A DNA stretch of 64,000 nt, from assembly GCA_011799875.1 (NCBI GenBank), contig CM022299.1, positions 339,541,307 through 339,605,306 of the forward strand. The letters are read 5' to 3'. A program made the translations under genes and the position numbers. Positions 10,013 through 20,990 of this stretch are shown here, piece after piece. The notes under the pieces are model-generated. The model worked only from the letters and a program-made list of their open reading frames with translations, had not been told where the DNA came from and did not search any database. The stretch comes from Thinopyrum elongatum (Eukaryota > Streptophyta > Magnoliopsida > Poales > Poaceae). Positions within the stretch are counted from its first letter, which is position 1. The number at the start of each line of letters is the position of its first letter.

Positions 10013-11754
10013 TAATGGAAATATGCCCTAGAGGCAATAATAAAGTTGTTATTATTATATTTCCTTATTCACGATGAAGGTTTATTATTCATGCTAGAAT
10101 TTTATTGACCGAAAACTTAAATACATGTGTGAATACATAAACAAATACCGTGTCCCTAGTGAGCCTCTACTAGACTAGCTCGTTGATGAAAGATGGTTAA
10201 GGTTTCCTAACCATAGGCATGAGTTGTCACTTGATAACGGGATCACATCATTAGGAGAATGAAGTGATGGACAAGACCCAACCGTTAGCATAGCATATGA
10301 TCGTTCAGTTTATTGCTACTGCTTTCTTAATGTCAAATACATGTTTCTTCGACCATGAGATCATGCAACTCCCAGATACCGGAGGAATACCTTGTGTGAT
10401 ATCAAATGTCACAACATAACTGGGTGATCATAAATATGCTCTACAGGTATCTCCGAAGGTGTCTGTTGAGTTGGCATGGATCGAGATTGGGATTTCTCAC
10501 TCCGTGTATCGGAGAGGTATCTCTGGGCCCTCTCAGTAATACACATCACAAGAAGCTTGCAAGCAAAGAGACTAAGGAGTTAGTTACGAGATGATGTATT
10601 ACGGAACGAGTAAAGAGACTTTCCGATAATGAGATTGAACTAGGTATGAAGATACCGATGATCGAATCTCGGGCAAGTAACATACCGACAGACAAAGGGA
10701 ATTACGTATGTTGTCATAAAGGTTCAACCGATAAAATATCTGCATGGAATATGTAGGAATCAATATGGGCATCCAGGTCCTGCTATTGGTTATTGACCGG
10801 AGAGGTGTCTCGGTCATGACTACATAATTCCCGAACCCGCAGGGTCGGACGCTTAACGTTCGTTGACGCTAGAGTAGTATTGGGATATTTGATGATTGGT
10901 AACCAAATGTTGTTCGGAGTCCCGGATGAGATCCCGAATGTCACGAGGAGTCTCGGAATAGTCGAGAGGTAAAGATTTATATATGGGAAGTCATATTTTG
11001 GGCTTCGGAAAAAGGTGCAGTTTTTTTGGTATTGTACCGGGAAGCTTCCAGAAGGTTCCGGAGGATTCCGGAGGGGTCAGGAAGTCCACAAGCGGGTCCA
11101 CCATGACCCAAGGGCTAGCATGGGCTGCGGGGAGGCACCCTGGCCTTATTGGGTTAGGCGCACCAAGTCCTCAAAAGCCCATGTGGCTAGAGAAGGCAAA
11201 AAAGGAAGGAGTCCTAGTAGGAATAGGATTGGACTTGGAGTCCAAGTGCTCTCCCCGTTAGCTGCGCCCTAGGGCTTGTAGGGGATGTTTCCCATGCCCC
11301 TCCACCTATATATAGAGGGGAGAGGGCGCCCCAAGAGGACATACCAAGCCCTTGGCGCCCCTTTCTCTCTCGTTACTCCGTAGTTCCATCGCCTCGTCCC
11401 GGCGACGCTTAGCGAAGCGCTGTTGGTGCTCCACCACCACCATCACCACCACACCATCGTGTTGGTTGTGATCCCATCTACTTCTCCTCTCCCACTTGCT
11501 GGATCAAGAAGGAGGAGACATCATTGAGCCACACGTGTGCTAAACTCGGAGGTGTCGTCCGTTCGGCACTAGATCGGTTGGATCGTGATCGGATCGCGAA
11601 GAGTACGACTACATCAACCGCGTGATAAACGCTTCCGCTTAGCGATCTACAAGGTTATGTAGATGCTCTCCCCCTTTCGTAGCTATGCATCTCCATGGAT
11701 AGATCTTGTGTGTGCGTAGAATTTTTTTTGTTTTCCATGCAACGTTCCCCAACA
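10013..11754 (+). repeat. Copia #1 3' LTR
   Basis: Starts taatggaaatatgcc and ends ccccaaca, 1,742 bp, preceded by the polypurine tract and followed by the aaaat duplication at 11755-11759. Near-colinear with the 5' LTR. Confidence 0.93.
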
Positions 11755-12636
11755 AAAATCATCCATGAAAATCTCAACAGTCTTTTCACAAAAGTCAAAG
11801 AATATAGCGGTCATACATCTTTGAAAGGTAGCAGGTGCATTGCACAAACAAAAGGCATACATCTATAAGCATAAGTTCCAAAAGGGCAAGTAAAGGTGGT
11901 TTTCTCTTGATCGGATTGTGATACAGGTATTTGAGAGAAACCAGAATATCTATCAAGGAAGGAAAAGTGTGTGTCCTTAGATAGTCTTTCTAACATTTTA
12001 TCAATAAAAGGCAAGGGGTAATGATCATTTCTAGTAGATTTGTTTAATTTTCTAAAATCAATTACCATCCTATAACCAGTTACAATTCTTTGTGGAATGA
12101 GTTCATTTTTATCATTAGGAACAACAGTAATGCCTCCTTTCTTAGGGACACAATGAACAGGACTTACCCATCTACTATCAGCTATGGGATAAATTATACC
12201 TGCTTCCAGAAGCTTTAATATTTTAGTTCTTACCACTTCCTTCATCTTAGGATTTACTCGTCGTTGATGATCAACAACTGGTTTAGCATCAAGCTCCATA
12301 TTAATTTTGTGCTGACATAGAGTGGGACTAATGCCCTTAAGATCATCAAGAGTATATCCAATAGCGGCACAACGCTTCCTTAGAGTTTTAAGTAATCTCT
12401 TCTCTTCATGCTCTGTAAGGTTAGCACAAATAATAACAGGATATATTTTCTTTTCATCAAGATAGGCACATTTCAAAGTATCAGGTAATTGTTTCAATTC
12501 AAACACGGGATCACCTTTATGTGGAGGAGGGCCTCCTAGAGTTTCAATAGGCAAATTGTGTTTAGGAATAGGTGGTTGATCAAAGAACATCTTATCTATT
12601 TCAGTTCTTTCATGTAAGTACATATCATTTTCATGA
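11755..12636 (-). pseudogene. Gypsy C reverse transcriptase, N-terminal and palm part
   Basis: Minus-strand RT from SPVHCVPKKGG through TGYRMVIDFRKLN and the palm motif FSFLDRYSGFSQIPV to the Met-Asp-Asp active-site box (near 11757-11775), which lies directly beside the Copia #1 insertion. Around 11841-11854 one base is missing, so the frame shifts before the active site. RT would copy the element RNA. The rest of the domain lies at 2600-3180. A further frame change near 12650-12665 separates it from the protease-linked frame. Confidence 0.88.
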
Positions 12637-12637
12637 T

Positions 12638-13243
12638 CTAGAAAATATTGTTGTAAAGGATCTGTAAGGGGTCGACAATAGAAGCAAGACCAATTATTTC
12701 ATCTTTACTAGGCAATTCTTTATCATGAGGTTGTCTACGAAACTTAGAGAAATTAAACTCATGAGGTATATCACCAAAGTTAACACTGACGGTTTCTTTA
12801 GCACATTCAATCTTAGCATTAACAGTGTTCAAGAAAGGTCTACCAAATATTATGGCACAAAAATCATCTTATGGGCAACCAAGAACTAGAAAATCAGTAG
12901 GGTATTTTATTTTTTCACACAAGACTTCAACATCTCTAACAATCCCAAGCGGTGAAATAGTATCTCTATTCGTAAGCTTAATAGTAACATCAATATCTTC
13001 TATTTCAGCAGGTGCAATATCATTCATAATTTCTTGATAAAGAGTAAATGGGATAGCACTAACACTAGCACCCAAATCACATAGGCCATGATAACAATGA
13101 TCTCCTATTTTAACACAGACAACAAGCATGCCAACAACAGGTTTATTCTTATCTTTATCATCGGGTTTAGCAATTCTAGCAGCTTCACCATAGAAATAAA
13201 TAACATGCCCATCAATATTATCAACCAAGATATCTTTAACCAT
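12638..13243 (-). pseudogene. Gypsy C aspartic protease and linker
   Basis: Retropepsin-like protease: the active-site region is LCDLGASVSAIP (Asp-Leu-Gly-Ala, where Asp-Thr/Ser-Gly-Ala is usual), near 13060-13100. It lies downstream of gag in the same frame, separated by one TAA at 13256-13258. Another TAA at 12869-12871 interrupts the frame, which resumes and ends at 12638 after a short duplication-like insertion around 12655. It would cleave the polyprotein. The residue after the catalytic Asp is unusual but occurs in plant Gypsy elements. Confidence 0.83.
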
Positions 13244-13255
13244 AGCAACATTAGG

Positions 13256-14290
13256 TTAAACTTTAATTTTTTTAGATGGTCTAGGTGCTCTAATATTACT
13301 TTTGTTAACCACGGTTGAGACCTTAGCATGTTCTTTTATCCTAACAGGGAAAGGTGGTTTTTCAATATAAGCAGTGGGTACAACTGGATCAACATTGTAA
13401 ATGATAGTTTCATCTTTAACTATAATAGGCTCCTCAATCTTTTCTTTAACAAGGGGATGATATTTAAACCATTTCTCTTTCGGGAGATCAACATGGGTAG
13501 CAAATGATTCACAAAAAGAGGTTACTATCTCAGAGTCAAGTCCATATTTAGTGCTAAACTTGTGAAAAGAATCAGTATCCATAAAAGATTTAACACAATC
13601 GAACTTAAGTGTTATACCTGACTCATTACCTTTGTCGAGCTCCCAATATTCAGATTTGCGTTTAATTCTTTCCAGAAGATTCAATCTGAATTCAATAGTT
13701 CTCTTCATAAAATAGCCAGTCGAAGAAGAATCGAGCATGGTTTGATTATCACGAGAAAGCCGAGCATACAAATTCTGTAGGATAATTTCTTTTGAGAGCT
13801 CATGATTGGGGCATGTAAACATCATGGATTTAAGCCTCCCCCAAGCTTGAGTGATACTTTCTCCTTCACGAGGCCAAAAATTATATATATATAATTTTCG
13901 ATCAGGACGAACTAGATGCATAGGATAAAACTTTTGATGAAATTCCAATTTCAATCTATTCCAATCCCAAGCTCCAATATCATCACATAGCCTATACCAT
14001 GTCAATGCCTTTCCCCCCAAATATAAAGGGAATACCTTCTTCTTAACTTCATCTTCGGGTAAACCTGCAAGCTTAAATAATCCACAAACTTCATCCACAT
14101 AGATTAGGTGTATATCAGGATGTAATGTTCCATCTCCTGCATAAGGATTAGCTAGCAGTTTCTCTATAATACCTGAAGGAATCTCATAACCAATATTTTC
14201 AGTACGTGTAGTAGGTTGAGGAGCAACTCTTTGTGCTTCTAGTTGAGGTGAAGATACCCCAAAGAAACCCCCCAAAGGATTGTTTTCCAT
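13256..14290 (-). pseudogene. Gypsy C gag, 344 codons
   Basis: Longest clean frame of the element. It starts MENNPLGGFFG about 75 bases after the primer site. The retrotrans_gag-like core includes KVFPLYLGGKALTWYRLCDD and REGESITQAWGRLKSMMFTC. No CCHC zinc knuckle is visible. It would build the particle. A single TAA separates it from the protease in the same frame; in related elements gag and pol often form one frame, so this stop may be a mutation, although readthrough is an alternative. Confidence 0.8.
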
Positions 14291-14364
14291 AGTAACAAGT
14301 AATAGTAAATTTCAGCGCGTAATATAAATTTTTCCTTACCAAATTCCACTCACCAAAAGATTCA

Positions 14365-14383
14365 CTCCCCCGCAATGGCGCCA
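14365..14383 (-). other. Primer-binding site, tRNA-Asp type
   Basis: On the minus strand tggcgccattgcgggggag begins 11 bases after the LTR end. It closely matches the plant tRNA-Asp 3'-end complement (TGGCGCCGTTGCCGGGGA) used by many Triticeae Gypsy elements. Confidence 0.82.
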
Positions 14384-14394
14384 TAAAATAGCCT

Positions 14395-15898
14395 TGATAA
14401 CCCACAAGTATAGGGGATCAATCTTAGTCCTTTCGATAAGTAAGAGTATCGAACCCAACAAGGAGTAGAAGGAAATGACAAGCGGTTTTGAGCAAGGTAT
14501 TTTCTGCAAGCACTGAAATTATCGGTAACAAATTGTTTGGTAGCAAAATAATTTGTAACAAGTGACAAGTAACAAAAGTAATAATAAGTGCAGCAAGGTA
14601 GCCCAATCCTTTTTGTTGCAAAGGACAGGCCGGAACGGTCTCTTATAGTAAGTAAAACATTCTCGAGGACACATGGGAATTTCATCTAGTCACTTTTATC
14701 ATGTTTGATTCATTCGCGGTCGCTACTTTGATAATTTGATATGTGGGTGGACCGGTGCTTGGGTGCTGTTCTTACTTGAACAAGCCTCCCACTTATGATT
14801 AACCCCTCCCGCAAGCATCCGCAACTATGAAAGAAGAATTAAGATAAAATCTAACCATTGCATTAAACATATGGATCCAAATCAGCCCCTTACAGAATAG
14901 CACATAAACTAGGGTTTAAGCTTCTATCACTCTAGCAACCCATCATCTAATAACTACTCCACAATGCATTCCCTTAGGCCCAAAGATGATGAAGTGTCAT
15001 GTAGTCGACGTTCACATTACACCACTAAGGGAATCACAACATACATATCATCAAAATATCGAACAAATACCAAATTCACATGATTACTTATGCCAAGACT
15101 TCTCCCATGTCCTCAAGAATAAAAGCAACTACTCACAAATCATATTCATGCTCAAGATCAGAGGGGTATTAAATAGCATAATGGATCTGAACATATAATC
15201 TTCCACCAAGTAAACCAACTAGCATCAACTACAAGATGTAATCAACACTACTAGTCACCCACACGTACCAATCTGAGGTTTTGATAAAAAGATTGAACAC
15301 AAGAGATGACCTAGGGTTTGAGATGAGATGGTGTTGATGAAGATTGATCCTCCCACGATGAGAGGGTTATTGGTGATGACGATGGCTCGATGTCCCCGTC
15401 CCGGAGGGAAGTATCCCCGGCGGAATCGCTCCGCCGGAGAGCAAAAGTGCTCCTACCCAAGTTCCGCCTCGAGACGGCGGCACTCTGTCCCAAAAGTCCT
15501 CTCCTTATTTTTTCTAGGGAAAATGGGCTTATATACCAGAAGATGGGCATCGGAGGCTGGCCAGGGGCCCCACTACCCACCAGGGTGCGCCAGGAGGGTA
15601 GGCGCGCCCTGGTGCCTAGTGGGCACCTGGGTGGCCCCCTCTGGTACTTCTTTTCTCCAATATTTTTTTATTCCAAAATAATTCTCCGTGAAATTTCAGC
15701 TCATTTGGAGATGTGTAAAATAGGTATCTCTGACATAGCTTTTTCAGGTCCAGAATTCCAGCTGCCAGCAATCTCCCTCTTCATGTAAATATTGCATATT
15801 AAGAGAGAAAAGACATTAGAATTGCTCTACAAAGTATTATAATGATTAAAAACACTATAAATAATAGTAGGAAAACATTATGCAAAATGGACATATCA
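14395..15898 (-). repeat. Gypsy C 5' LTR
   Basis: On the minus strand it starts TGATATGTCCATTTTGCATA at 15898 and ends CTTGTGGGTTATCA at 14395, 1,504 bp, TG...CA, followed by the primer site. The remnant of Gypsy F at 18425-18475 ends with nearly the same terminal text. The GC-rich interior has overlapping open frames (15311-15788) on both strands that I treat as noise. Confidence 0.85.
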
Positions 15899-16188
15899 GT
15901 GACCAAGGCACATAATTTTACACAATTTAGGACAAAATTAACCTCGGCCAAAACATAGATTAGTGGCAAGTAAATCATTTAGGCTTGTAAAGGAAGAGAT
16001 ACACGCAATCGGGGGAGACATACTTTTCTTTTCTTCTCTATAACGAGAAATACATGCAATCAGGGGAGAGATTCTTTCCTTTTTCTAGAGGGTTAAAGAC
16101 GGAATTACGAGGAATTAAAAGAAATGCACCTTACATTGTGAAATTTTATCTAAAAATAAATACACCTTATGTAAAGGAACGGAGGGAG
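15899..16188. mobile_element. Stowaway/mariner-like MITE remnant (one end)
   Basis: The right edge gtaaaggaacggagggag followed by ta at 16189-16190 is the typical end (inverse of CTCCCTCCGTTCC) of grass Stowaway-type elements flanked by TA. The left end is not present because Gypsy C starts there, consistent with insertion of C into this older element. The rest has no coding frame. Confidence 0.5.
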
Positions 16189-16204
16189 TACCTAAGTAGA
16201 TGAT

Positions 16205-18424
16205 TGCTACTCGTAATGGAGTTGTTGGATTTTCCCGAAGAGGAAGGGTGAAGCAGTATAGTAGTAGATAGTATTTCCCTTAGTAAAGCACCATGGTTAT
16301 AGAACCAGAAGGAGATGACACACAAACTATGTGAACGGTACTGATGAGTCCAATTTATGTGATGATTTTACTAAGTGGAATTTTACCGCGTTCGTTCACT
16401 TCTTTTTGTTGATAATCCCTCAGGTAACGTCTTTTGGACCATTTATCATATAATGGAATAAACCCTCATAAATGGTAGTGGAATCACGTATTTAAAGTGA
16501 TGATCACTGACCATAAAATAATTAAGCAAGAAGGCCAAAGAGGGAGTCGCCAACGCGCATCCAGGGCAAAAAACGGCGTTCCATACGACCGCGTCCGCTC
16601 GTATGGGCGGTCGTATGGAGTGTCGCCACCACCGTCAGATCAACTATTTTCACCCCATCTAATCGGATAATGGATCAGTCTCCCATAGAGACCAGAAACT
16701 CATCTAGAAGGTAGAACCCTAGCCTCCAGAGTTCATCCGGAGGAAGGATTGGCAACGAGAAGAAGGGGATCTTCCTCACCGTGCACGGGGGAGATACAAC
16801 ATCATCGCCACCATCATCATCATCTTCATCATCCACCCCATCATCATCCATATCCTTATCATCTATAACATCAAGAACCCTAGAGGATCATCTTGTGTAT
16901 CATTAGAATCATTCATCCATGTATGCCATCACTTTGGTCATGATGATTGTTGTCGCCATGCGTGAGTAGAACCCTAGTTCTCGGGATATGGATGAACCTT
17001 GGTATGTGTAGGATCTGAAACATTATTATGGATATGAGATTCCCTGTTGAATGCTTAGTTTAATAACTTCGTGAATGTTGTGAAGGGGCCCCACTCAACA
17101 TTTGTGCCTTATGGCCACGAAGTATATCACTGTCGTTGTGAAGGGCTGGGATGTGGAGGTAATTTGAGGTGGCAGTAAAAGCCTATCTCTCCTAACCTTT
17201 CCAATTGTCTGAGGAATAATAGATAACCCTTAGAGAGGTTGCGTCCACGGGGAACTTTTAATTATCATGAGTCGTAACCCTCTGGGGGAGACTATGATGG
17301 TGGTGTGCGTGGCACGAAGTCTACCTCGAGTAGAACGTCTACTGTACCCGGCTCCGCCAAGCATAATCATCAACAGTGGCTCATGTATCGATCTCATGCT
17401 ATGCCTAAGCATAGGTGCGCTAGAAACATACCAATGGGGATTCCGAACTCCCTGAGAACGCCTTACTCCTCTGCTGTTTCGTCATCCACTCTAGTCGTTG
17501 CTCCTAATTTACTTTATGTTTTTTTACTTTAAAAGTTGACTCCAATAGTCAATTACAATTTATATCTGCCCACACTTTGCTTTAAGTCCACAATTATTTG
17601 CAGGCACAAAAATACATAATTCAGTACAAGAGGCAAAAGTCTGATTCCTGTGCTCTCTATGGGATCGATAATCTTACTTCGAAAAGGCTACAACTAAACC
17701 CTGTGCACTTGCAGGCTATCAGGTACCTGCACACGCAGACAAAGCAAATGCTTTCACCCAACAAAGGCAAGGGGGTCATCACTCCCCTTGTTCTTGCGAG
17801 TTGCAAGTATCAAATCTGGTAGTGATAGGCAACAAATAAAATAAAAAGAAAGTAAAATAAAAAAGCAAGGTAGTTGTAGGATTTCTTGATAATAATTTAG
17901 AATGGACCTGGGGCCATAGGTTCACTAGAGGCATCTCTCTCATAAGCATGGCATCGGTGGATAAACAAATTACTATTGGGCAATTGGTAGAATAGCGCAT
18001 AGTTATGATGATCATCTAAGGCATAATCAATACATAGGCATTACGTCAGTGACAAGTAGACCGTTAATCCAACTGCATCTACTACTATTACTCCACCCAA
18101 GACCACTATCCAGCATGCATCTCAAAGTATTTAGTTCATGACAAACAGAGTATCACATTAAGCAAGATGACATAATGTGGACAAAGTAAGACCAAGCAAT
18201 ATGACCGAACCCCGTCGTTTCATCCTTAGTAGAAACAATACAATACATGCCTCCGCCCCTCCTGTCACAGGGCAAGACTAATTGCAAGATTGAATCTACC
18301 ACAAAGCACCTCTCCCACTGAAGATAAATCAATCTAATTGGCCAAAGAAGACGGATAGATCGGAGAGAAATACGGCGTATAAATATTCATTCGCTCCCCT
18401 TGTGTCGAATCAATAAATTTGGAT
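16205..18424 (-). repeat. A-like Gypsy LTR 'E', truncated, split by a solo LTR
   Basis: Sequence at 16205-16341 and 17722-18424 is colinear with the LTR at 28220-29798 (shared blocks around tagtatttcccttag, ggataaacaaattact, ccagcatgcatct). The LTR terminus begins at 16205 with tgctact. The opposite end, which should read gacgtatca, is missing: homology fades near 18400-18424, where Gypsy F sequence begins. Confidence 0.75.
16342..17721. repeat. Solo LTR with perfect target duplication
   Basis: 1,380 bp starting tgatgagtcc and ending gctatca. The five bases ggtac at 16337-16341 are repeated at 17722-17726, and removing the segment plus one copy restores continuity of LTR E. No internal region is present, so it is a solo LTR, usually made by recombination between two LTRs. 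Its family is unrelated to the other LTRs here. Orientation is not certain. Short frames at 17230-17532 have no recognisable product. Confidence 0.85.
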
Positions 18425-19092
18425 CAAATACTACCCTTGAAGACTGTTACAATCCCCTATACTTGTGGGTCATCAAGACTATTTTCTGGCGCCATTTCCA
18501 GGGAGCACAACTCTATATATTAAGTTCACTTGGGAGTTAAATATCTGCTGCAATTTATATTCACTATGAAGAATCTCAAAGACTCTAAGACCAAGATCAT
18601 GCCCTCTAGAATGAGGATAGGTAAGGAACTGTTAACTAACTCTACGCTTGATTCACCTTCTGTTTTAAGTCAGCTTGCGACCCCACCACCTGTTATTCAA
18701 TCTGATATGTCACAAGTAATAGACACTTCTTCTTGCTATTGATGATACTCATGATGATGCTTCTACTTTTCTTAATCAAACTAAAATGCTTGATATTCCT
18801 AATGGTTACACTATTCCTGAGGAGATTACTAGAGAATTCATGGCTTCTGATACTCGTAATGGCCTAGAAGGTTTTATTGCTAAGATTAAAGAAAAAACCA
18901 TGAACCAAATGATGAAACATGATCATAAGTTTGCAAATTCTCCTATTTTTATTGTTGATAAGGATTATGAATTCTTTGTTGATCCTGAACTTATTACTCT
19001 TGTAGAATATGATCCTTTTCACCGTTATGAGTCTGAAAAGGTTATTGCTCATCTTACTAAATTTAATGATATTGCCACCCTATTTCTCAAGA
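18425..19092 (+). mobile_element. Gypsy 'F' remnant: last LTR bases, primer site, gag-like start
   Basis: About 50 bases of LTR end (cctatacttgtgggtcatca, ending 18475) resemble the Gypsy C LTR terminus. A tRNA-Asp-type primer site follows at 18487-18505 (tggcgccatttccaggga) and then the start of a gag-like region. The upstream LTR is lost at the junction with LTR E, and the element stops near 19092 at a possible DNA transposon. Confidence 0.7.
18566..19092 (+). pseudogene. Gypsy F gag-like N-terminal fragment, frameshifted
   Basis: The first frame begins MKNLKDSKTKIMPSRMRIGK and ends after DTSSCY at about 18742. A second frame then carries MLDIPNGYTIPEEITREFMA, an Asp/Glu- and Lys-rich stretch, and HLTKFNDIATLF, where recognisable sequence stops. 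This resembles the gag-like proteins of Triticeae Gypsy elements, but no catalytic domain is present and I give no specific function. Broken by a frameshift near 18735 and by truncation. Confidence 0.6.
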
Positions 19093-19179
19093 CACTACAA
19101 TTTTTTCTCTATTTTGCGATGTTTCACTTGTGTCACTTAAAATTGTTCTTCGTCATGGAAAATACACAGGTGACGTTTT
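19093..19179. mobile_element. Possible CACTA-like 5' end, left of Copia #2
   Basis: Gag-like sequence stops at ctcaaga and CACTACAATTTTTTC begins at 19093, followed by GTCAC/CGTCATGG-type short motifs. The same style of motif resumes at 33612-33904 across Copia #2. It may be the start of an old CACTA or Mutator-like element hosting Copia #2. No matching far end was identified. Confidence 0.4.
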
Positions 19180-20942
19180 TGAAGGGGAACGAAGCATGAA
19201 AATCAAAAAATTTCCTACGAACACCCAAGATCTATCTAGGAGAAGCATAGCAACGAGAGGGGAGAATGTGTCTATGTACCCTCGTAGACCGTTAAGCGGA
19301 AGCGTATATCACGCGGTTGATGTAGTCGTACTCGTCACGATCCAATCGCGGTCCAAACCGATGAAGTACCGAACGGACGGCACCTCCGCGTTCAGCACAC
19401 GTACGGCTCAATGACTTCTCCTCCTCCTTGATCCAGCAAGCGAGGGAGGAGAAGTAGATGGGATCGCCGGCAGCACGACGGCATGACGGTGATGGTGGTG
19501 GAGTGATTCCGGCAGGGCTACGCCGAGCGTTACCGAAACAACAAAGACAGAGGAGTTACGAAGTAACGGGAGAGGGGGGGGCAAGGGCTTGTGTCTCCTC
19601 TTTGGGGCTCCCCTCCCCTCTATATATAGGTGGAGGGGCATGGTGGCCAACCCTCCAAGCCCTAGGGGCGCACCAAGGGGGAGGAGTTGAACTCCTAGTC
19701 CAATTCCCTCCTTTTCCATACACAGGTGGACTTTCCACCTCTCCCAAGCCACATGGGCCTTGAGGGACTTGTGCGCCTGGCCCAATAAGGCCAGGGCACC
19801 TCCCCTCAGCCCATGCTGACCCTTGGGATGTGGTGGAAGCCTTGGTCGACTTCCGGACTCCTCCAGAAGTTTCCAGAACATTCTGGAAGCTTCCCGGTAC
19901 AATACCAAAAAAACTGAAACTTTTTCCGAAACCCTGAAAACAACTTTCCATATATAAATATGTACCTCCGGACCATTTCGGAGCTCCTCGTGATGCCCTG
20001 GATCCCATCCGGGACTCAGAACAACATTTTGTCACCAACATGCATATCCCAATATTACTCTAGCGTCATCAAACGTTAAGTGTGCGGACCCTACGGGTTC
20101 GAGAATCATGTAGACATGACCGAGACACCTCTCTGGTCAATAACCAATAGCGGAAACTGGATGCCCATATTGGTTCCTACATATTCCACGAAGATCTTTT
20201 ATCAGTTGAACCATGATGTCAAGGATTCGGTTAATCCCATATGAAATTCCCTTTGTCCGGCGATATGTTACTTGCCCGAGATTCGATCGTCGGTATTTCC
20301 ATACCTAGTTCAATCTCGTTACCAATAAGTCTCTTTACTCGTTCCGTAATACAAGATCTCGTGACTAACTAATTAGCCACATTGCTTGCAAGCTCTTTAC
20401 GATGTTGTATTACCGAGAGGGCCCAGAGATATCTCTCCATCACACGGAGTGACAAATCCTAGTCTCGATCCATGCCAACCCAACAGACACCTTCGAAGAT
20501 ACCTGTAGAGCATCTTTATGATCACCAGGTAATGAAGTGACGTTTGATAGCACACAAGTTATTACTCCGGTATCCAGGAGTTGCATGATCTCATGGACTT
20601 AGGAATAGAAACTTGACATGAAGAAAGCTATAGCAATAAACTCAAGTGATACGATCGAATGCTAAGCTTACGGTTGGGTCTTGTCCATCACATCATTCTC
20701 CTAATGATGTGATCCCATTATCAAATGACAACTCATGTCTATGGTTAGGAAACCTGAACCATCTTTGATCAACGAGCTAGTCTAGTAGAGGTTCACTAGG
20801 GACATAGTATTTGTTTATGTATTCACACATGTATTTAAGTTTCCGGTCAATACAATTCTAGCATGAATAATAAACCTTTATCATGAACAAGGAAATATGA
20901 TAATAACCAATTTATTATTGCCTCTAGGTCATATTTCCAACA
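19180..20942 (-). repeat. Copia #2 3' LTR
   Basis: 1,763 bp; on the plus strand it runs from tgaaggggaacg to atatttccaaca. On the minus strand the purine-rich tract gtgcaagtggaagac lies just before it. Open frames on both strands at 19408-20041 are also present in the 5' LTR (31986-32710) and are LTR-derived. Confidence 0.9.
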
Positions 20943-20990
20943 GTCTTCCACTTGCACTAGAGTCAATAATCTAGTTTATATAGTTATGAA

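Larger units (their letters stand above)
3181..11754 (+). mobile_element. Copia #1, BARE/Angela/WIS lineage, full-length but degenerate
   Basis: 8,574 bp with LTRs at 3181-4916 and 10013-11754, perfect 5-bp duplications (aaaat), an initiator-Met-type primer site after the 5' LTR, and a purine-rich caagtgggag tract before the 3' LTR. Gag, protease, integrase then RT is the Copia order. The gag and pol sequence style and LTR text place it in the BARE/Angela/WIS group. Every domain carries stops or frameshifts and RNase H is largely deleted, so it could only move in trans. Confidence 0.95.
1455..15898 (-). mobile_element. Ty3/Gypsy retrotransposon 'C', autonomous type, degenerate, 3' end missing
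   Basis: Minus-strand order from high to low coordinate: 5' LTR (14395-15898), primer site (14365-14383), gag, protease, RT, [Copia #1], rest of RT, RNase H, integrase. Integrase after RNase H is the Ty3/Gypsy order. The integrase ends abruptly at 1455 against LTR B, so the C-terminus, polypurine tract and 3' LTR are absent. The gag-pol frame carries at least three nonsense codons, two frameshifts and a deletion in RNase H, so this copy is dead. I do not assign a named family. Confidence 0.88.

Noticed and set aside
15311..15788. Overlapping open frames on both strands in the Gypsy C LTR
   Set aside because: GC-rich LTR sequence gives long frames by chance; no product recognised.
19408..20041. 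Long minus-strand frames, repeated at 31986-32710
   Set aside because: Present only because the Copia #2 LTRs are duplicates; no domain.
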